Source: Clostridium sp. UBA701 (GTDB taxonomy: Bacteria; Bacillota; Clostridia; Clostridiales; Clostridiaceae). Taken from it: 52,179 bases of DNA. Shown in pieces: positions 1 through 7,969 of the stretch. Positions within the stretch are counted from its first letter, which is position 1. Each line of letters starts with the position of its first letter. The stretch covers positions 1-52,179 of the forward strand of contig DBMJ01000020.1 in NCBI GenBank assembly GCA_002298125.1, given 5' to 3'. Below the pieces are notes generated by a model. The model was not told the DNA's origin. It did no database searches and saw nothing but the letters and a program-made list of their open reading frames with translations. The position numbers were made by a program, and so were the translations under genes.

Positions 1-26
1 TACAGAAAAACTTTCACACTCTCAAT

Positions 27-61
27 AAAAAATCCTGAGAGAATTTCTCTCAGGATTTTTT
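27..61. terminator. Intrinsic terminator of the alarmone synthetase gene
   Basis: A stem CCTGAGAGAA / TTCTCTCAGG is flanked by A-runs on one side and T-runs on the other, so it can act in both directions. It overlaps the stop codon of the leftward alarmone synthetase gene. Confidence 0.85.
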
Positions 62-848
62 ATCTATATTTATCTAATGCCTTTTCAGTTGCCATAAGCA
101 GATTATTAAGCTCATATACCTCCCCTTCCTCTAAAAGACGGCTAAGCTGAGCCTGAAACCTAGTGGACTCAGAAAACTTACCCAAGGAGGAAAGTGTCAA
201 TATATTGTTCATTATATTAGATACCAAGCTGGATTTTACCTCAAAGAGCTTCTGTGCATCCTTTATCTCATCCTTAATCTCAAGCATCTGTTCATCAAGC
301 TGGAAGGCCGCATCAGCTGCATTTTTAAGCTTATACTTGATATTTTCAGGGATGTCATGCTTATATTTATAATTTAATGAATGCTCTATAGTAGCCCAAA
401 AATTCATAGCCAAGGTTCTAATCTGCAGCTCTGCTAAAATGTCCACCTGTCCCCTTGCCATGTTTACAGGATATTTAATAATCATATGATAGCTTCTATA
501 TCCACTGCCCTTAACATTGGTTACATAGTCCTTCTCGTACATAATTTGCATGTCCTTACGATCTCTAACTAATTGTACCACCTTTTCAATATCGTCCACA
601 AACTGGCACATTATTCTTATGCCAGCAATATCCTCCATGTCATACTGAATTCTATCTAGTGGTATAGAAAACTTATTAGCTTTTTCAATTATACTGGATA
701 CTTCCTTTACTCTTCCTGTGATAAATTCCACTGGTGAGTATTCATTTTTATTTCTATATTCAGTTCTGATGCTTCTAAACTTTACCTTAAGCTCCTCCAC
801 AGCCTGATAGTAAGGTATGAGAAAGCTTTTCCATTCTACTAATGCCAT
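60..848 (-). CDS. Small alarmone synthetase (RelA/SpoT-domain GTP pyrophosphokinase, RelQ/YjbM-like)
   Basis: The 262-residue protein is a single-domain (p)ppGpp synthetase that would transfer pyrophosphate from ATP to GTP or GDP in the cytoplasm. Visible RelA/SpoT synthetase motifs are DIAGIRI (73-79), GSGYRSYH (114-121), ELQIRT (140-145) and WATIEH (151-156). No HD hydrolase, TGS or ACT domain is present, so it is not a long RSH protein. At 262 residues it is longer than typical RelQ proteins (about 210); the excess is a charged, helical C-terminal tail (about 165-262). The start ATG lies at the 5' end with no better internal start. It is monocistronic, between a terminator and the heptamer-repeat region. 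Family assignment is firm; the exact RelQ/RelP subclass is inferred. Confidence 0.88.
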   Translation of the reverse strand: MALVEWKSFLIPYYQAVEELKVKFRSIRTEYRNKNEYSPVEFITGRVKEVSSIIEKANKFSIPLDRIQYDMEDIAGIRIMCQFVDDIEKVVQLVRDRKDMQIMYEKDYVTNVKGSGYRSYHMIIKYPVNMARGQVDILAELQIRTLAMNFWATIEHSLNYKYKHDIPENIKYKLKNAADAAFQLDEQMLEIKDEIKDAQKLFEVKSSLVSNIMNNILTLSSLGKFSESTRFQAQLSRLLEEGEVYELNNLLMATEKALDKYR

Positions 849-1377
849 AAGTATTCACCCTTCATTACAAGTTTTCTCTATAAATCATTCTAACCTTAGT
901 TTAAGATTGAGGAATGTAAACAGTTATTTATCATAAAGTAAGAAGTAAGAAGTAAGAACTAAGAGTTTCTGTAAAAATTCAGCTAAGCTGAATTTTAACC
1001 AACTATTCCCTCTTACCTATTCTCTCCTACCTCTTCCCTCTTCCCTCTTCCCTTTTAACTTGTCACTTCCTAACTTGTCACTTGTCACTTTTAACTTGTC
1101 ACTTCTCACTTTTAACTCTTACTTATTCCCTCTTACTTATTCTCTCTTACTACTATAATAATAGCAGAATTATCATTTTCATTCTACTAACAGTGGGAAA
1201 TAATCAACAAAATATATTACTTTATATCTGTAATACATTAATATACTAAATGCAAGAAGGAATTTATTTTGATTTGTCGAATATAGGCTATTATGTAAAC
1301 TTTCTTAAATGAGAATATAATATAATACAATTTTAAATTAAATTGAAGAAACATATTTCCAGATAGAGGTGATAAAC
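849..1377. other. Long intergenic region holding a repeat element and a possible Spo0A box
   Basis: About 530 bases have no convincing gene. They contain the heptamer-repeat element (936-1150), a candidate Spo0A box (1273-1281) and AT-rich promoter-like sequence with two overlapping TATAAT hexamers (1316-1326) ahead of the DUF2225 gene. No convincing -35 hexamer was seen. Confidence 0.7.
936..1150. repeat. Degenerate heptanucleotide repeat element with central hairpin
   Basis: On the plus strand from 1004 the sequence breaks into about twenty 7-base units with a few 6- or 8-base slips, of general form TYNTNAC or TCTTCCC. Examples are TCTTCCC three times (1032-1052), TTGTCAC four times (1060-1102) and TTTTAAC three times. 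To the left, 936-962 holds AAGTAAG units, which are TTCTTAC on the other strand, so the two flanks are inverted relative to each other. Between them lies a 10-bp stem, AAAATTCAGC / GCTGAATTTT (974-996), with loop TAA. Strand asymmetry is extreme (pyrimidine-rich to the right, purine-rich to the left). It resembles the short tandem heptamer repeats described in cyanobacteria, but identity with any named family is not claimed. Confidence 0.8.
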
Positions 1378-2160
1378 GTGACTAATACTAATGCAATTTA
1401 CGAAACAGAAGAAAAACAAAAAACTATGCTCTATGAAAAAGAGATAGTTTGCCCTGTATGTGGGAATGTATTTAAAGTTAAGGCTGTAAAATCCTCTTCC
1501 TACAGAATAATAAAAAAAGATACAGATTTTTTAATACACTATTCTGTGATAAACCCATATTTCTACGATGTATGGCTATGCAATAAATGTGGCTATACTG
1601 CTATGAAGGCAGACTTTGATCACATTAAAGTATCTCAAAAAGGGCTAATAGAAAAGCTTATTACTCCTCGCTTTAAAAGTAAAAATTATGGAGAGACCTA
1701 CAGTCTAGAGAGCTCCATTGAGAGATTTAAGCTGGCTCTTATAAATTATATTACCATGGAATCAATCTCTAGTAAAAAAGCTATGGTATGCCTGAAAATC
1801 GCGTGGATGTATAGACTGATGGAAGACAGCAACAATGAAAAAACATACCTGCAGCAGGCCTTAGACAGCTTCAACCAAGCTTATATGAAGGAGGACTTCC
1901 CAATCTATGGTATGGATAAATATACCCTGATGTATTTGCTTGGAGAATTAAATAGAAGACTTGATAAGAAATCTGAAGCTTTAAAATGGTTCAGCATGGT
2001 GGTTACTACTCCGGGAGCAAATGCAAAGGCTAAGCAGCTGGCTAGGGATCAAAAAGAGGTGCTTAGAGAAGATGAACTAAAAGCACAGGCTGTTGCAAGC
2101 ATGGAGGAGCTTAAGGAAGAAAATAAGAAGGACAATAAATTCTTTAAACTATTTAAATAG
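1378..2160 (+). CDS. DUF2225 family protein (zinc-binding N-terminus, helical C-terminus)
   Basis: The protein begins with a treble-clef-like zinc site: CPVCG near residue 25, paired with CNKCGY about 45 residues later. This is the signature of DUF2225. The remainder is helical and TPR-like (about 110-260), ending in a Lys/Glu-rich tail. The function of the family is not known. Start choice: GTG at 1378 is preceded by AGAGGTG (1365-1371), whereas the upstream in-frame GTG at 1369 overlaps that ribosome site and lacks one of its own. The gene is monocistronic and convergent with the CoA-disulfide reductase gene across a strong terminator. Its upstream region carries a possible Spo0A box, hinting at growth-phase control; this is inference. 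Confidence 0.8.
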   Translation: MTNTNAIYETEEKQKTMLYEKEIVCPVCGNVFKVKAVKSSSYRIIKKDTDFLIHYSVINPYFYDVWLCNKCGYTAMKADFDHIKVSQKGLIEKLITPRFKSKNYGETYSLESSIERFKLALINYITMESISSKKAMVCLKIAWMYRLMEDSNNEKTYLQQALDSFNQAYMKEDFPIYGMDKYTLMYLLGELNRRLDKKSEALKWFSMVVTTPGANAKAKQLARDQKEVLREDELKAQAVASMEELKEENKKDNKFFKLFK

Positions 2161-2172
2161 GTAAAAAACTTT

Positions 2173-2202
2173 AAGGGAAGGAATGTAAGCATTCCTTCCC
2201 TT
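2173..2202. terminator. Convergent bidirectional terminator
   Basis: A perfect 13-bp stem, AAGGGAAGGAATG with loop TAAG, lies between the DUF2225 gene and the oppositely oriented reductase gene. Confidence 0.85.
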
Positions 2203-2228
2203 TATATGTGCTTAAATACTTTGTTGTC

Positions 2229-4706
2229 TTAAATGAATAAATTTACATTGGAGTCCTCTGCCTCTCCAAGATAATAGCCTACTCCTCCAATTTTCACTCC
2301 ATCGATAAGCTCTTCCTTTGCAATTCCCATTACGTCCATGGACATCTGGCAGGCCACAATCTCAATGCCGCTTGCAATAGCAGCCTTAATAAGATCCTCT
2401 AAGGAGCTTATGTTTTTATCCTTCATTACCTTCCTTATCATCTTAGGCCCCATACCCATCATGTTCATTTTAGATAGCTGAAGCTTTTTACTGCCCCTTG
2501 GCATCATGGCTCCAAACATCCTATCCATGAAGCCCTTCTTTACAGAAACCTTTTCTTCCCTTCTTAGAATATTAAGTCCCCAAAAGGTGAAGAACATAGT
2601 TACCTTTTTACCCATAGATGCAGCTCCGTTGGCAATGATAAAGGAAGCAATAGCCTTATCTAAATCTCCGCTAAAAACCACCATGGTTTTGTTGTCCTTA
2701 ACTTCATCAGCTGCTTTAGAAATAGACACTTCTCCACCCTTTTTAATAGTTGCTATTATCTCTGCTTTACTGCTGTCAAGAGATAACAGCTCATTTCCTG
2801 TCTTTCTGCACCAGGCCTTGATATCCTCCACAAAGCCTGGGTCTGTAGCTCTTACCTCTAAAATCTCACCTTCATTAAGTGTTTCTAGTGCACCTTTCAC
2901 AGACATTAATGGTCCAGGACAGCATAATCCACTGGCATCAAGAGTTTTTGTGGGCTTATCTATTGGTTTTTCATAACCGCAGGGCATCATTTCACAAGGT
3001 CTTTGCCCAGAACCTCCCTCTTTATCATTATCTCCAGAGCCAGCCTTTTCATCTACAGGCTTTGGTACAAACCTAGAGGAAGCATAACTCTTATAACCTC
3101 CAGTCATGTTCTTAACCTTAAAGCCATTAGCTTTTAGAATCCTTGAGGCAATATACCCTCTAAGTCCTACCTGACAGTTGATCCAAACTTCCTTATCCTT
3201 ATTTATTTCACCAAGTCTTTGTCTTAAATCATCAACTGGAATATTAATTGCACCTTCTATCTTTCCATTTTCATATTCTTCAGGGGTTCTTACGTCTACT
3301 AATAAAGTTTTTTCAGTATCTCTAAATTTTAAATCCTCTACAGTAAATACCTCTTCACCATTTTTAAGTACATTTTGTGCTACATAGCCTAGCATATTAA
3401 CAGGATCCTTAGCAGAGGCATAAGGTGGTGCATAGGCCAATTCCAGCTCAGTTAAGTCCTCTACAGTACCCTTTAGCCTTATAACTGTAGCAAGTACATC
3501 TATTCTCTTATCTACTCCATCACTGCCTACTCCTTGAGCTCCTAGTATTCTTCCTTCCTCATTAAAAAGCAGCTTTAAGGTCATTGGAATAGCACCGGGA
3601 TAATAGCTGGCATGAGACATTGGATGTATGGTTATAGCTTTATATGGTATATTCATCCTTTTCAAGGTTCTTTCATTATTTCCTGTGCCTGCAGCAGTAA
3701 GCTTGAATACCTTTATAATGGAGGTACCCTGAGTACCCTTATAGGTGGTAGGTATGCCTGCAATATTGTCTGCAGCAATTCTTCCCTGCTTGTTTGCAGG
3801 TCCAGCTAAAGGTATGGCACTGGAGGAACCATTTACAAAGTCCACTATTTCAACTGCGTCTCCCACAGCAAATATGCCTGGGATATTGGTTTCCATATTC
3901 CCGTTGGTCAAAATATGTCCTCTCTGTCCAAGTACTATGCCTGAGTCCTTTAGGAAGTCAGTGCTTGGTGTGACCCCTATGGCCATAATCACAAGCTGAG
4001 ATTTTAACTCCATACCCTCAGAAAGCATGGTTACAATATGCTCCTCTTCACTTCTAAAGCCTTGTACAGGTGTATTTAGAACTAGAGAAACTCCATTTGC
4101 CTCAAGCTCCTTTTCTACCAAAATTGACATATCGCTGTCAAGTGGCGCCAAAACGTGAGGAGCTGCTTCTACCAAGGTCACCTTCATCCCTCTATGAATA
4201 AGGTTTTCAGCCATTTCTACTCCAATATAGCCTCCACCTATAACCACTGCAGAAGTACCCTTAGCATTATCTACGGCCTCTTTTATCTTGTCTGTATCCG
4301 CTATATTCCTAAGAGTAAAAATTCTTTTATCCTCAAGTCCAGGAAATGGCGGCTTAATTGGATGAGCACCTGGTGAAAGCACCAAATAGTCGTAGTTCTC
4401 TTCATACTCACCCTTATCACTTCTTACAGTTACGCTCTTGTTTTCAGGGCTTACCTTAATAACCTCACTAAAAACCCTTACATCAATATTAAATCTTTTC
4501 TTCATAGCCTCTGGAGTTTGTACAAGAAGCTTGCTTCTTTCAAGTATGGTTTCTCCTATATAATAAGGCAATCCACAATTTGCAAAGGAAATGTGTTCAT
4601 CCTTTTCAAATAAAATTATTTCTGCTTCCTCGTCCAATCTTCTAAGTCTTGCAGCAGCAGATGCTCCTCCTGCTACTCCACCCACTATTAACACTTTCTT
4701 ACTCAT
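2229..4706 (-). CDS. Multidomain CoA-disulfide reductase-rhodanese-TusA-DsrE fusion
   Basis: The 825-residue protein fuses four sulfur-handling modules. (1) An FAD/NAD(P)-dependent CoA-disulfide or persulfide reductase (1-445), with the dinucleotide motif GGVAGGASAA and redox Cys44 in FANCGLPYY. (2) A rhodanese (about 455-545), with active-site loop CQVGLR (Cys511). (3) A TusA/SirA module (about 588-660), with the CPGP motif (Cys596). (4) A DsrE/F-like module (about 670-825), with Cys786 in ACQMSM. Known single-flavin relatives reduce CoA-disulfide, CoA-persulfide or polysulfide. The fusion would let a persulfide pass from rhodanese to TusA to DsrE within one chain. All four expected catalytic cysteines are present, so the gene looks intact. 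It lies 40 bp downstream of an ArsR regulator and is probably its target. The physiological substrate is inferred. Confidence 0.9.
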   Translation of the reverse strand: MSKKVLIVGGVAGGASAAARLRRLDEEAEIILFEKDEHISFANCGLPYYIGETILERSKLLVQTPEAMKKRFNIDVRVFSEVIKVSPENKSVTVRSDKGEYEENYDYLVLSPGAHPIKPPFPGLEDKRIFTLRNIADTDKIKEAVDNAKGTSAVVIGGGYIGVEMAENLIHRGMKVTLVEAAPHVLAPLDSDMSILVEKELEANGVSLVLNTPVQGFRSEEEHIVTMLSEGMELKSQLVIMAIGVTPSTDFLKDSGIVLGQRGHILTNGNMETNIPGIFAVGDAVEIVDFVNGSSSAIPLAGPANKQGRIAADNIAGIPTTYKGTQGTSIIKVFKLTAAGTGNNERTLKRMNIPYKAITIHPMSHASYYPGAIPMTLKLLFNEEGRILGAQGVGSDGVDKRIDVLATVIRLKGTVEDLTELELAYAPPYASAKDPVNMLGYVAQNVLKNGEEVFTVEDLKFRDTEKTLLVDVRTPEEYENGKIEGAINIPVDDLRQRLGEINKDKEVWINCQVGLRGYIASRILKANGFKVKNMTGGYKSYASSRFVPKPVDEKAGSGDNDKEGGSGQRPCEMMPCGYEKPIDKPTKTLDASGLCCPGPLMSVKGALETLNEGEILEVRATDPGFVEDIKAWCRKTGNELLSLDSSKAEIIATIKKGGEVSISKAADEVKDNKTMVVFSGDLDKAIASFIIANGAASMGKKVTMFFTFWGLNILRREEKVSVKKGFMDRMFGAMMPRGSKKLQLSKMNMMGMGPKMIRKVMKDKNISSLEDLIKAAIASGIEIVACQMSMDVMGIAKEELIDGVKIGGVGYYLGEAEDSNVNLFI

Positions 4707-4746
4707 AGCCTTACCTCCTAATAATAAAAATCATTTTTTATAGTGT

Positions 4747-5094
4747 TTACTCCTCTTTTGCCTCTGGAAAAAGTACCTCAATGAGCCTTTTTACCTCCTC
4801 ATTGACAACTCTATAGTTAATCTCAAGCCCCTTTCTCTCACCTTCTATAATTCCTGAACTTTTAAGCTTTTGAAGGTGTTGAGAAACAGTGGATTGAGGT
4901 ATCTCAAGACAATTTTGCATGTAGCTTACATTGCATTGACCTTTGTTTAATAGTCCCTTAATTATACAAAGTCTTATGGGGTGAGCCAAATTTTTAAGCA
5001 ATTCAGCCTTCTGATTAAATTTCTCATGATTTTTTTCCAAATTCATCACCCTTCTCTTAAGATTACTAACATTAGTATTGTTAATAACCTTCAA
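4747..5094 (-). CDS. ArsR-family winged-helix repressor of the sulfur-enzyme operon
   Basis: The 115-residue protein has the ArsR/SmtB winged-helix fold: LAHPIRLCIIKGLL (37-50), recognition helix SQHLQKLKSSG (71-81) and a beta-wing near 85-98. Cysteines occur at 43, 54 and 62. They do not match the CVC metal-binding pair of classical ArsR, nor the two-Cys positions of SqrR/BigR-type persulfide sensors (no C-terminal Cys). The inducer therefore cannot be read off directly. It is the first gene of an operon with the CoA-disulfide reductase fusion, and its promoter is covered by two overlapping dyads, as expected for autoregulation. The C-terminus is highly acidic (EAKEE). A thiol or persulfide signal is a context-based guess. 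Confidence 0.85.
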   Translation of the reverse strand: MKVINNTNVSNLKRRVMNLEKNHEKFNQKAELLKNLAHPIRLCIIKGLLNKGQCNVSYMQNCLEIPQSTVSQHLQKLKSSGIIEGERKGLEINYRVVNEEVKRLIEVLFPEAKEE

Positions 5095-5110
5095 TTTAAG
5101 TCATCTTTCT

Positions 5111-5155
5111 ATATCATTATATCACTATATTATGATATTGTGATATAATTGTCAA
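5111..5155 (-). promoter_or_regulatory. Promoter with two overlapping dyads, probable ArsR operator
   Basis: On the minus strand TTGACA (5155-5150), a 17-base spacer and TAATAT (5132-5127) form a promoter for the ArsR-reductase operon. Two inverted repeats with 7-base arms and identical 14-base spacers cover it: ATATCAT (5111-5117) with ATGATAT (5132-5138), and ATATCAC (5119-5125) with GTGATAT (5140-5146). They are offset by 8 bp. Confidence 0.7.
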
Positions 5156-5160
5156 TAAAT

Positions 5161-5194
5161 AACCCGTGGAATTATCAAATAATTCTCACGGGTT
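5161..5194. terminator. Terminator hairpin overlapping the 3' end of the phosphoesterase gene
   Basis: AACCCGTG-GAATTAT pairs with ATAATTC-T-CACGGGTT around loop CAA, with one bulge. The stop codon of the phosphoesterase gene lies inside the hairpin. The T-tract is only moderate on the minus strand. Confidence 0.65.
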
Positions 5195-5861
5195 TAAAGT
5201 TAAGATAATCACTAGAGGTCATAATATACTCTACTCCATGGTGCATGCCTTTAAGCATCTTATTTGCAGAGGGCCCATGAAGATGCCCATAAATAACCTT
5301 CTCCACCTTATATTCTTCAATAATCCTTGTTATAGAATTATCCTCCTGATTATCTAAAATAGGAGGGTAATGAAGCATAACTATAAATTTCTTAAAGCCA
5401 GCTCTTACTGCACTTTCAAGAGAAAGCCTAAGTCTTATCTGTTCTCTTAAGTACACCTTTTTATCCTGAGGATCGGCTCCTTCCTCCTCCGCTATATTCC
5501 ACCCTCTAGTGCCGCATATTGCGTATTCGCCATAGGAAAAGTGATTGTTTTGAATAAAGTTCATATCTTCAAAAAGCTTGTTTAACTTAGTAATACTGCT
5601 CCACCAATAGTCGTGGTTACCCTTTACTAATATCTTTCTCCCTGGCAGCATATGAATATAGTTCAAATCTGCCATTCCCTCTTCCATTTTAATAGACCAG
5701 GATATATCTCCTGCTATTAATACTGTATCTGTTTCTTTAATTACTTCTCTCCAATTTTCTGCTATCTTTTCTTCGTGTTTATACCACTTCTCTCCGAAAA
5801 CATCCATGGGTTTATCACCATTTAATGCAAGATGCAGATCAGATATGGCGTATAATGCCAT
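5175..5861 (-). CDS. Calcineurin-like metallophosphoesterase
   Basis: The protein carries the full dinuclear metallophosphoesterase signature: SDLHL near the N-terminus, AGDISW, KGNHDYWW, LHYPP and YGHLHG. It would hydrolyse a phosphomonoester or phosphodiester; the substrate cannot be told from sequence. No signal peptide or membrane segment is visible, so it is probably cytoplasmic. Start choice: ATG at 5861 follows AGAGG by 8 bases, and that ribosome site lies in the last codons of the upstream ylqH-like gene. The in-frame GTG at 5870 overlaps the ribosome site and is less likely. The 5-base gap to ylqH indicates translational coupling, although the functions are unrelated at first sight. 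Confidence 0.88.
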   Translation of the reverse strand: MALYAISDLHLALNGDKPMDVFGEKWYKHEEKIAENWREVIKETDTVLIAGDISWSIKMEEGMADLNYIHMLPGRKILVKGNHDYWWSSITKLNKLFEDMNFIQNNHFSYGEYAICGTRGWNIAEEEGADPQDKKVYLREQIRLRLSLESAVRAGFKKFIVMLHYPPILDNQEDNSITRIIEEYKVEKVIYGHLHGPSANKMLKGMHHGVEYIMTSSDYLNFKPVRII

Positions 5862-5866
5862 TTTGG

Positions 5867-6133
5867 TCACCTCTTTGCTGCTTTGTTATCGATGTCCATA
5901 ACAAAAGCTATAATCTTTGCTACAACATCATATAATTCTTCTGGAATTTCTTGTCCTATATCTATATTGTTTAGTAAATTTGCTAATTCACTATTTACCA
6001 CCAAGGGTACACTAGCTTCATTGGCACATTCAATTATTTTGTCTGCAATGTGTCCCATGCCAGCTGCAGTAACAACTGGCGCTGTATAGGAGGTATCATA
6101 TTTTAGTGCTGCTGCCTTTTTTATTTTTTTCAT
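5867..6133 (-). CDS. ylqH: FlhB C-terminal-domain-like protein (YlqH family)
   Basis: This short protein matches the cytoplasmic tail of FlhB/YscU export-gate proteins without the membrane part. In FlhB the corresponding domain switches export specificity after hook completion and self-cleaves at NPTH. Here the equivalent turn reads TSYTAPVV and the cleavage motif is absent, so it is not expected to auto-cleave. The segment EASVPLVVNSELANLLNNIDIGQEIPEE matches the family core. Start choice: ATG at 6133 is preceded by GGGTGG; the earlier ATG at 6154 has no ribosome site. It follows the FliK-like gene by about 60 bases, the ylqG-ylqH order seen in Bacillus, away from any flagellar cluster. The role is unknown. 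Confidence 0.82.
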   Translation of the reverse strand: MKKIKKAAALKYDTSYTAPVVTAAGMGHIADKIIECANEASVPLVVNSELANLLNNIDIGQEIPEELYDVVAKIIAFVMDIDNKAAKR

Positions 6134-6196
6134 TTTACCACCCAACTTATTCATGATTATTTGTAGTACCCTTGCTGTACCTGGATGGTATTATAA

Positions 6197-7846
6197 CTAT
6201 ACCTTTACATCAATAGTACTAATATCTGGGTCATTGAAGAAATCACTTAAATTTCCAAGGGTTGCTTCCTGTTTCTTCTTTCCTATAGTTATATAGGTAT
6301 TATAGATTCCACCCTTTAGCAAATTAAAAATATCTTCTTTTTTACTATCAATTAATCTCACCCAGGGCTCTTCACAGCGGATATCTATGCTTAGATTGTT
6401 AGCCATTACTTTTATATAAGAATCCACGACTCCCATATTCATAGTCTTAACATTAACCACCATTTTTACATTTGAGCTGTCTATCCTTTTACCCTTACCT
6501 CTTTCATCCTTTATGATGAGCTTGCAGTCATATTTCCCCTGTGGGAGGTGCAGTGGTACGTCCATATAGTAATACTGCTGAGACAAGGTATTAAATACCT
6601 TGATATCATTGACATACTGCCTTATTCCTTCAAGCACCTTAGCCAAAACTTCAGTCTTTCCAGTGAAATTTTCTCCAGATAAATTCTTTATAAGAGTTTT
6701 CACTTCCTCTACTCTTGAAAATATCTCCTCTTTTATGATTTTTATTCCCTCATCAGATAGTACCTTACCCTGCATTATCTTTATGGCAGAGACACTTTTC
6801 CTTACAAATTCCTTTGCTAAGGCATCCTCCCTCACCGCATTAGGCTGTTGTGCAGGTTTTTCTTCAGCTGACTTAATTGATTTATCAGTTGCTGCTTCAT
6901 TGCCTTTTGCATCAATATCACTATGCTTTAAAGAGGTATCCTCTTTTATGCCCTTTAATAAAATGCTGTCTTCTCCATAGCTTTCTTGAGCTTTCAGTGC
7001 AATTAAATCCCAGGTTTCTTTATTGTCAACTTCTGGTGCAGCAATTTTATATCCATCCTTATTAGCATTGTCAACAGGTTTAGCATTGTATTGTTCATTA
7101 GCTTTTAAAAATTCAATTTCCTTTGGTGATATTTCATCTTTTTCAACTAGAGCCATCATATCTCTTAGGGTGTTTTCTAAGCCTTGAGTTTCTTTAAAAA
7201 CTCTTTTAAAGCTCACCATATTCTCTGTAGTTATATCCACATTGCTCTCCATTAAGGTTAGTATTTCGCCTCTAGAAAGCTCCTTTAGCTCCTTGAAAAA
7301 GCTCTTTAAGTTACCTATTATTTCTAAGGCTTCTTTCTCTTCATAAACACCCTTGTTTCTTAGGTAGTTATCTATGAACTCCTCTTCACTGTTTGGTTGA
7401 TTTTCAATCCTTTCTTTTAAATCCAATAGTGTTTTAACCTTTGTTAGGTTTTCTCTGGTGAGAGGCATATTATTCTTTAACATCTGAAAGAGGAGACTAA
7501 CATCCTTCTTTTCAATTCCCATATCCTGTTCCTTTAAAAATGCCTCTAGGGAGTTCTGCGGAAGCTGCTCCTCCATCTCCTTAGAAAGCAGTTTTATGAT
7601 GAGCTTACCATCCTCAAAGCCTTCAACCTGGAATTTTAACAAGCCAGTTGGGAATTCCTTCATTGGTTTGTCTAGCTTTGCAGGAATTTTCCAACCATCT
7701 AGAAGCTTTAACAGTAGTTCTTCAGGTGAATCTCCTTCTCCTGCTATTCTGGCAAGGAATATTTGACCTAAATCAAAGGTTAGCTTCCCTGTCAATCTTT
7801 TATGCTCTGGCCTATAACCGGCGGCAACACGCCATAATTCAGACAT
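6197..7846 (-). CDS. ylqG: YlqG-like protein with FliK-like C-terminal domain
   Basis: The roughly 549-residue protein is mostly low-complexity, charged and helical in its middle, with an alanine/lysine-rich linker near 290-350. Its last 120 residues resemble the C-terminal domain of the flagellar hook-length protein FliK: a beta-rich stretch ending in a segment with alternating hydrophobics and terminal DVKV. FliK's C-terminal domain contacts FlhB's tail, and the next gene encodes an FlhB-tail homologue, so a physical partnership is plausible. Start choice: ATG at 7846 has AGGAGG six bases upstream; the longer reading frame (to 7912) has no ribosome site. No secretion signal is visible. The function outside flagella is unknown. 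Confidence 0.7.
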   Translation of the reverse strand: MSELWRVAAGYRPEHKRLTGKLTFDLGQIFLARIAGEGDSPEELLLKLLDGWKIPAKLDKPMKEFPTGLLKFQVEGFEDGKLIIKLLSKEMEEQLPQNSLEAFLKEQDMGIEKKDVSLLFQMLKNNMPLTRENLTKVKTLLDLKERIENQPNSEEEFIDNYLRNKGVYEEKEALEIIGNLKSFFKELKELSRGEILTLMESNVDITTENMVSFKRVFKETQGLENTLRDMMALVEKDEISPKEIEFLKANEQYNAKPVDNANKDGYKIAAPEVDNKETWDLIALKAQESYGEDSILLKGIKEDTSLKHSDIDAKGNEAATDKSIKSAEEKPAQQPNAVREDALAKEFVRKSVSAIKIMQGKVLSDEGIKIIKEEIFSRVEEVKTLIKNLSGENFTGKTEVLAKVLEGIRQYVNDIKVFNTLSQQYYYMDVPLHLPQGKYDCKLIIKDERGKGKRIDSSNVKMVVNVKTMNMGVVDSYIKVMANNLSIDIRCEEPWVRLIDSKKEDIFNLLKGGIYNTYITIGKKKQEATLGNLSDFFNDPDISTIDVKV

Positions 7847-7938
7847 GCTCATCCTCCTCTCACTTGATACTATATTATCGTAGATTTTCATGTATTTTAA
7901 ATCAATTTTCATGTATTTTGTGTAAATAATTTAATAAA

Positions 7939-7962
7939 GCCGGATAAGTGAGCTTACCCGGC
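7939..7962. terminator. Terminator after tyrS
   Basis: A 10-bp stem with one mismatch (GCCGGATAAG / CTTACCCGGC) and loop TGAG is followed on the minus strand by a T-rich run. Confidence 0.8.
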
Positions 7963-7969
7963 CTAAAAA

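Noticed and set aside
1004..1150. Possible CRISPR array
   Set aside because: The units are 7 bases, degenerate and contiguous, with no unique spacers and no cas genes in the window.
2506..2976. A 156-codon open frame antisense to the CoA-disulfide reductase fusion
   Set aside because: It lies wholly inside a strongly conserved multidomain gene, has no ribosome site, and its translation has no recognisable domain. It is a shadow frame.
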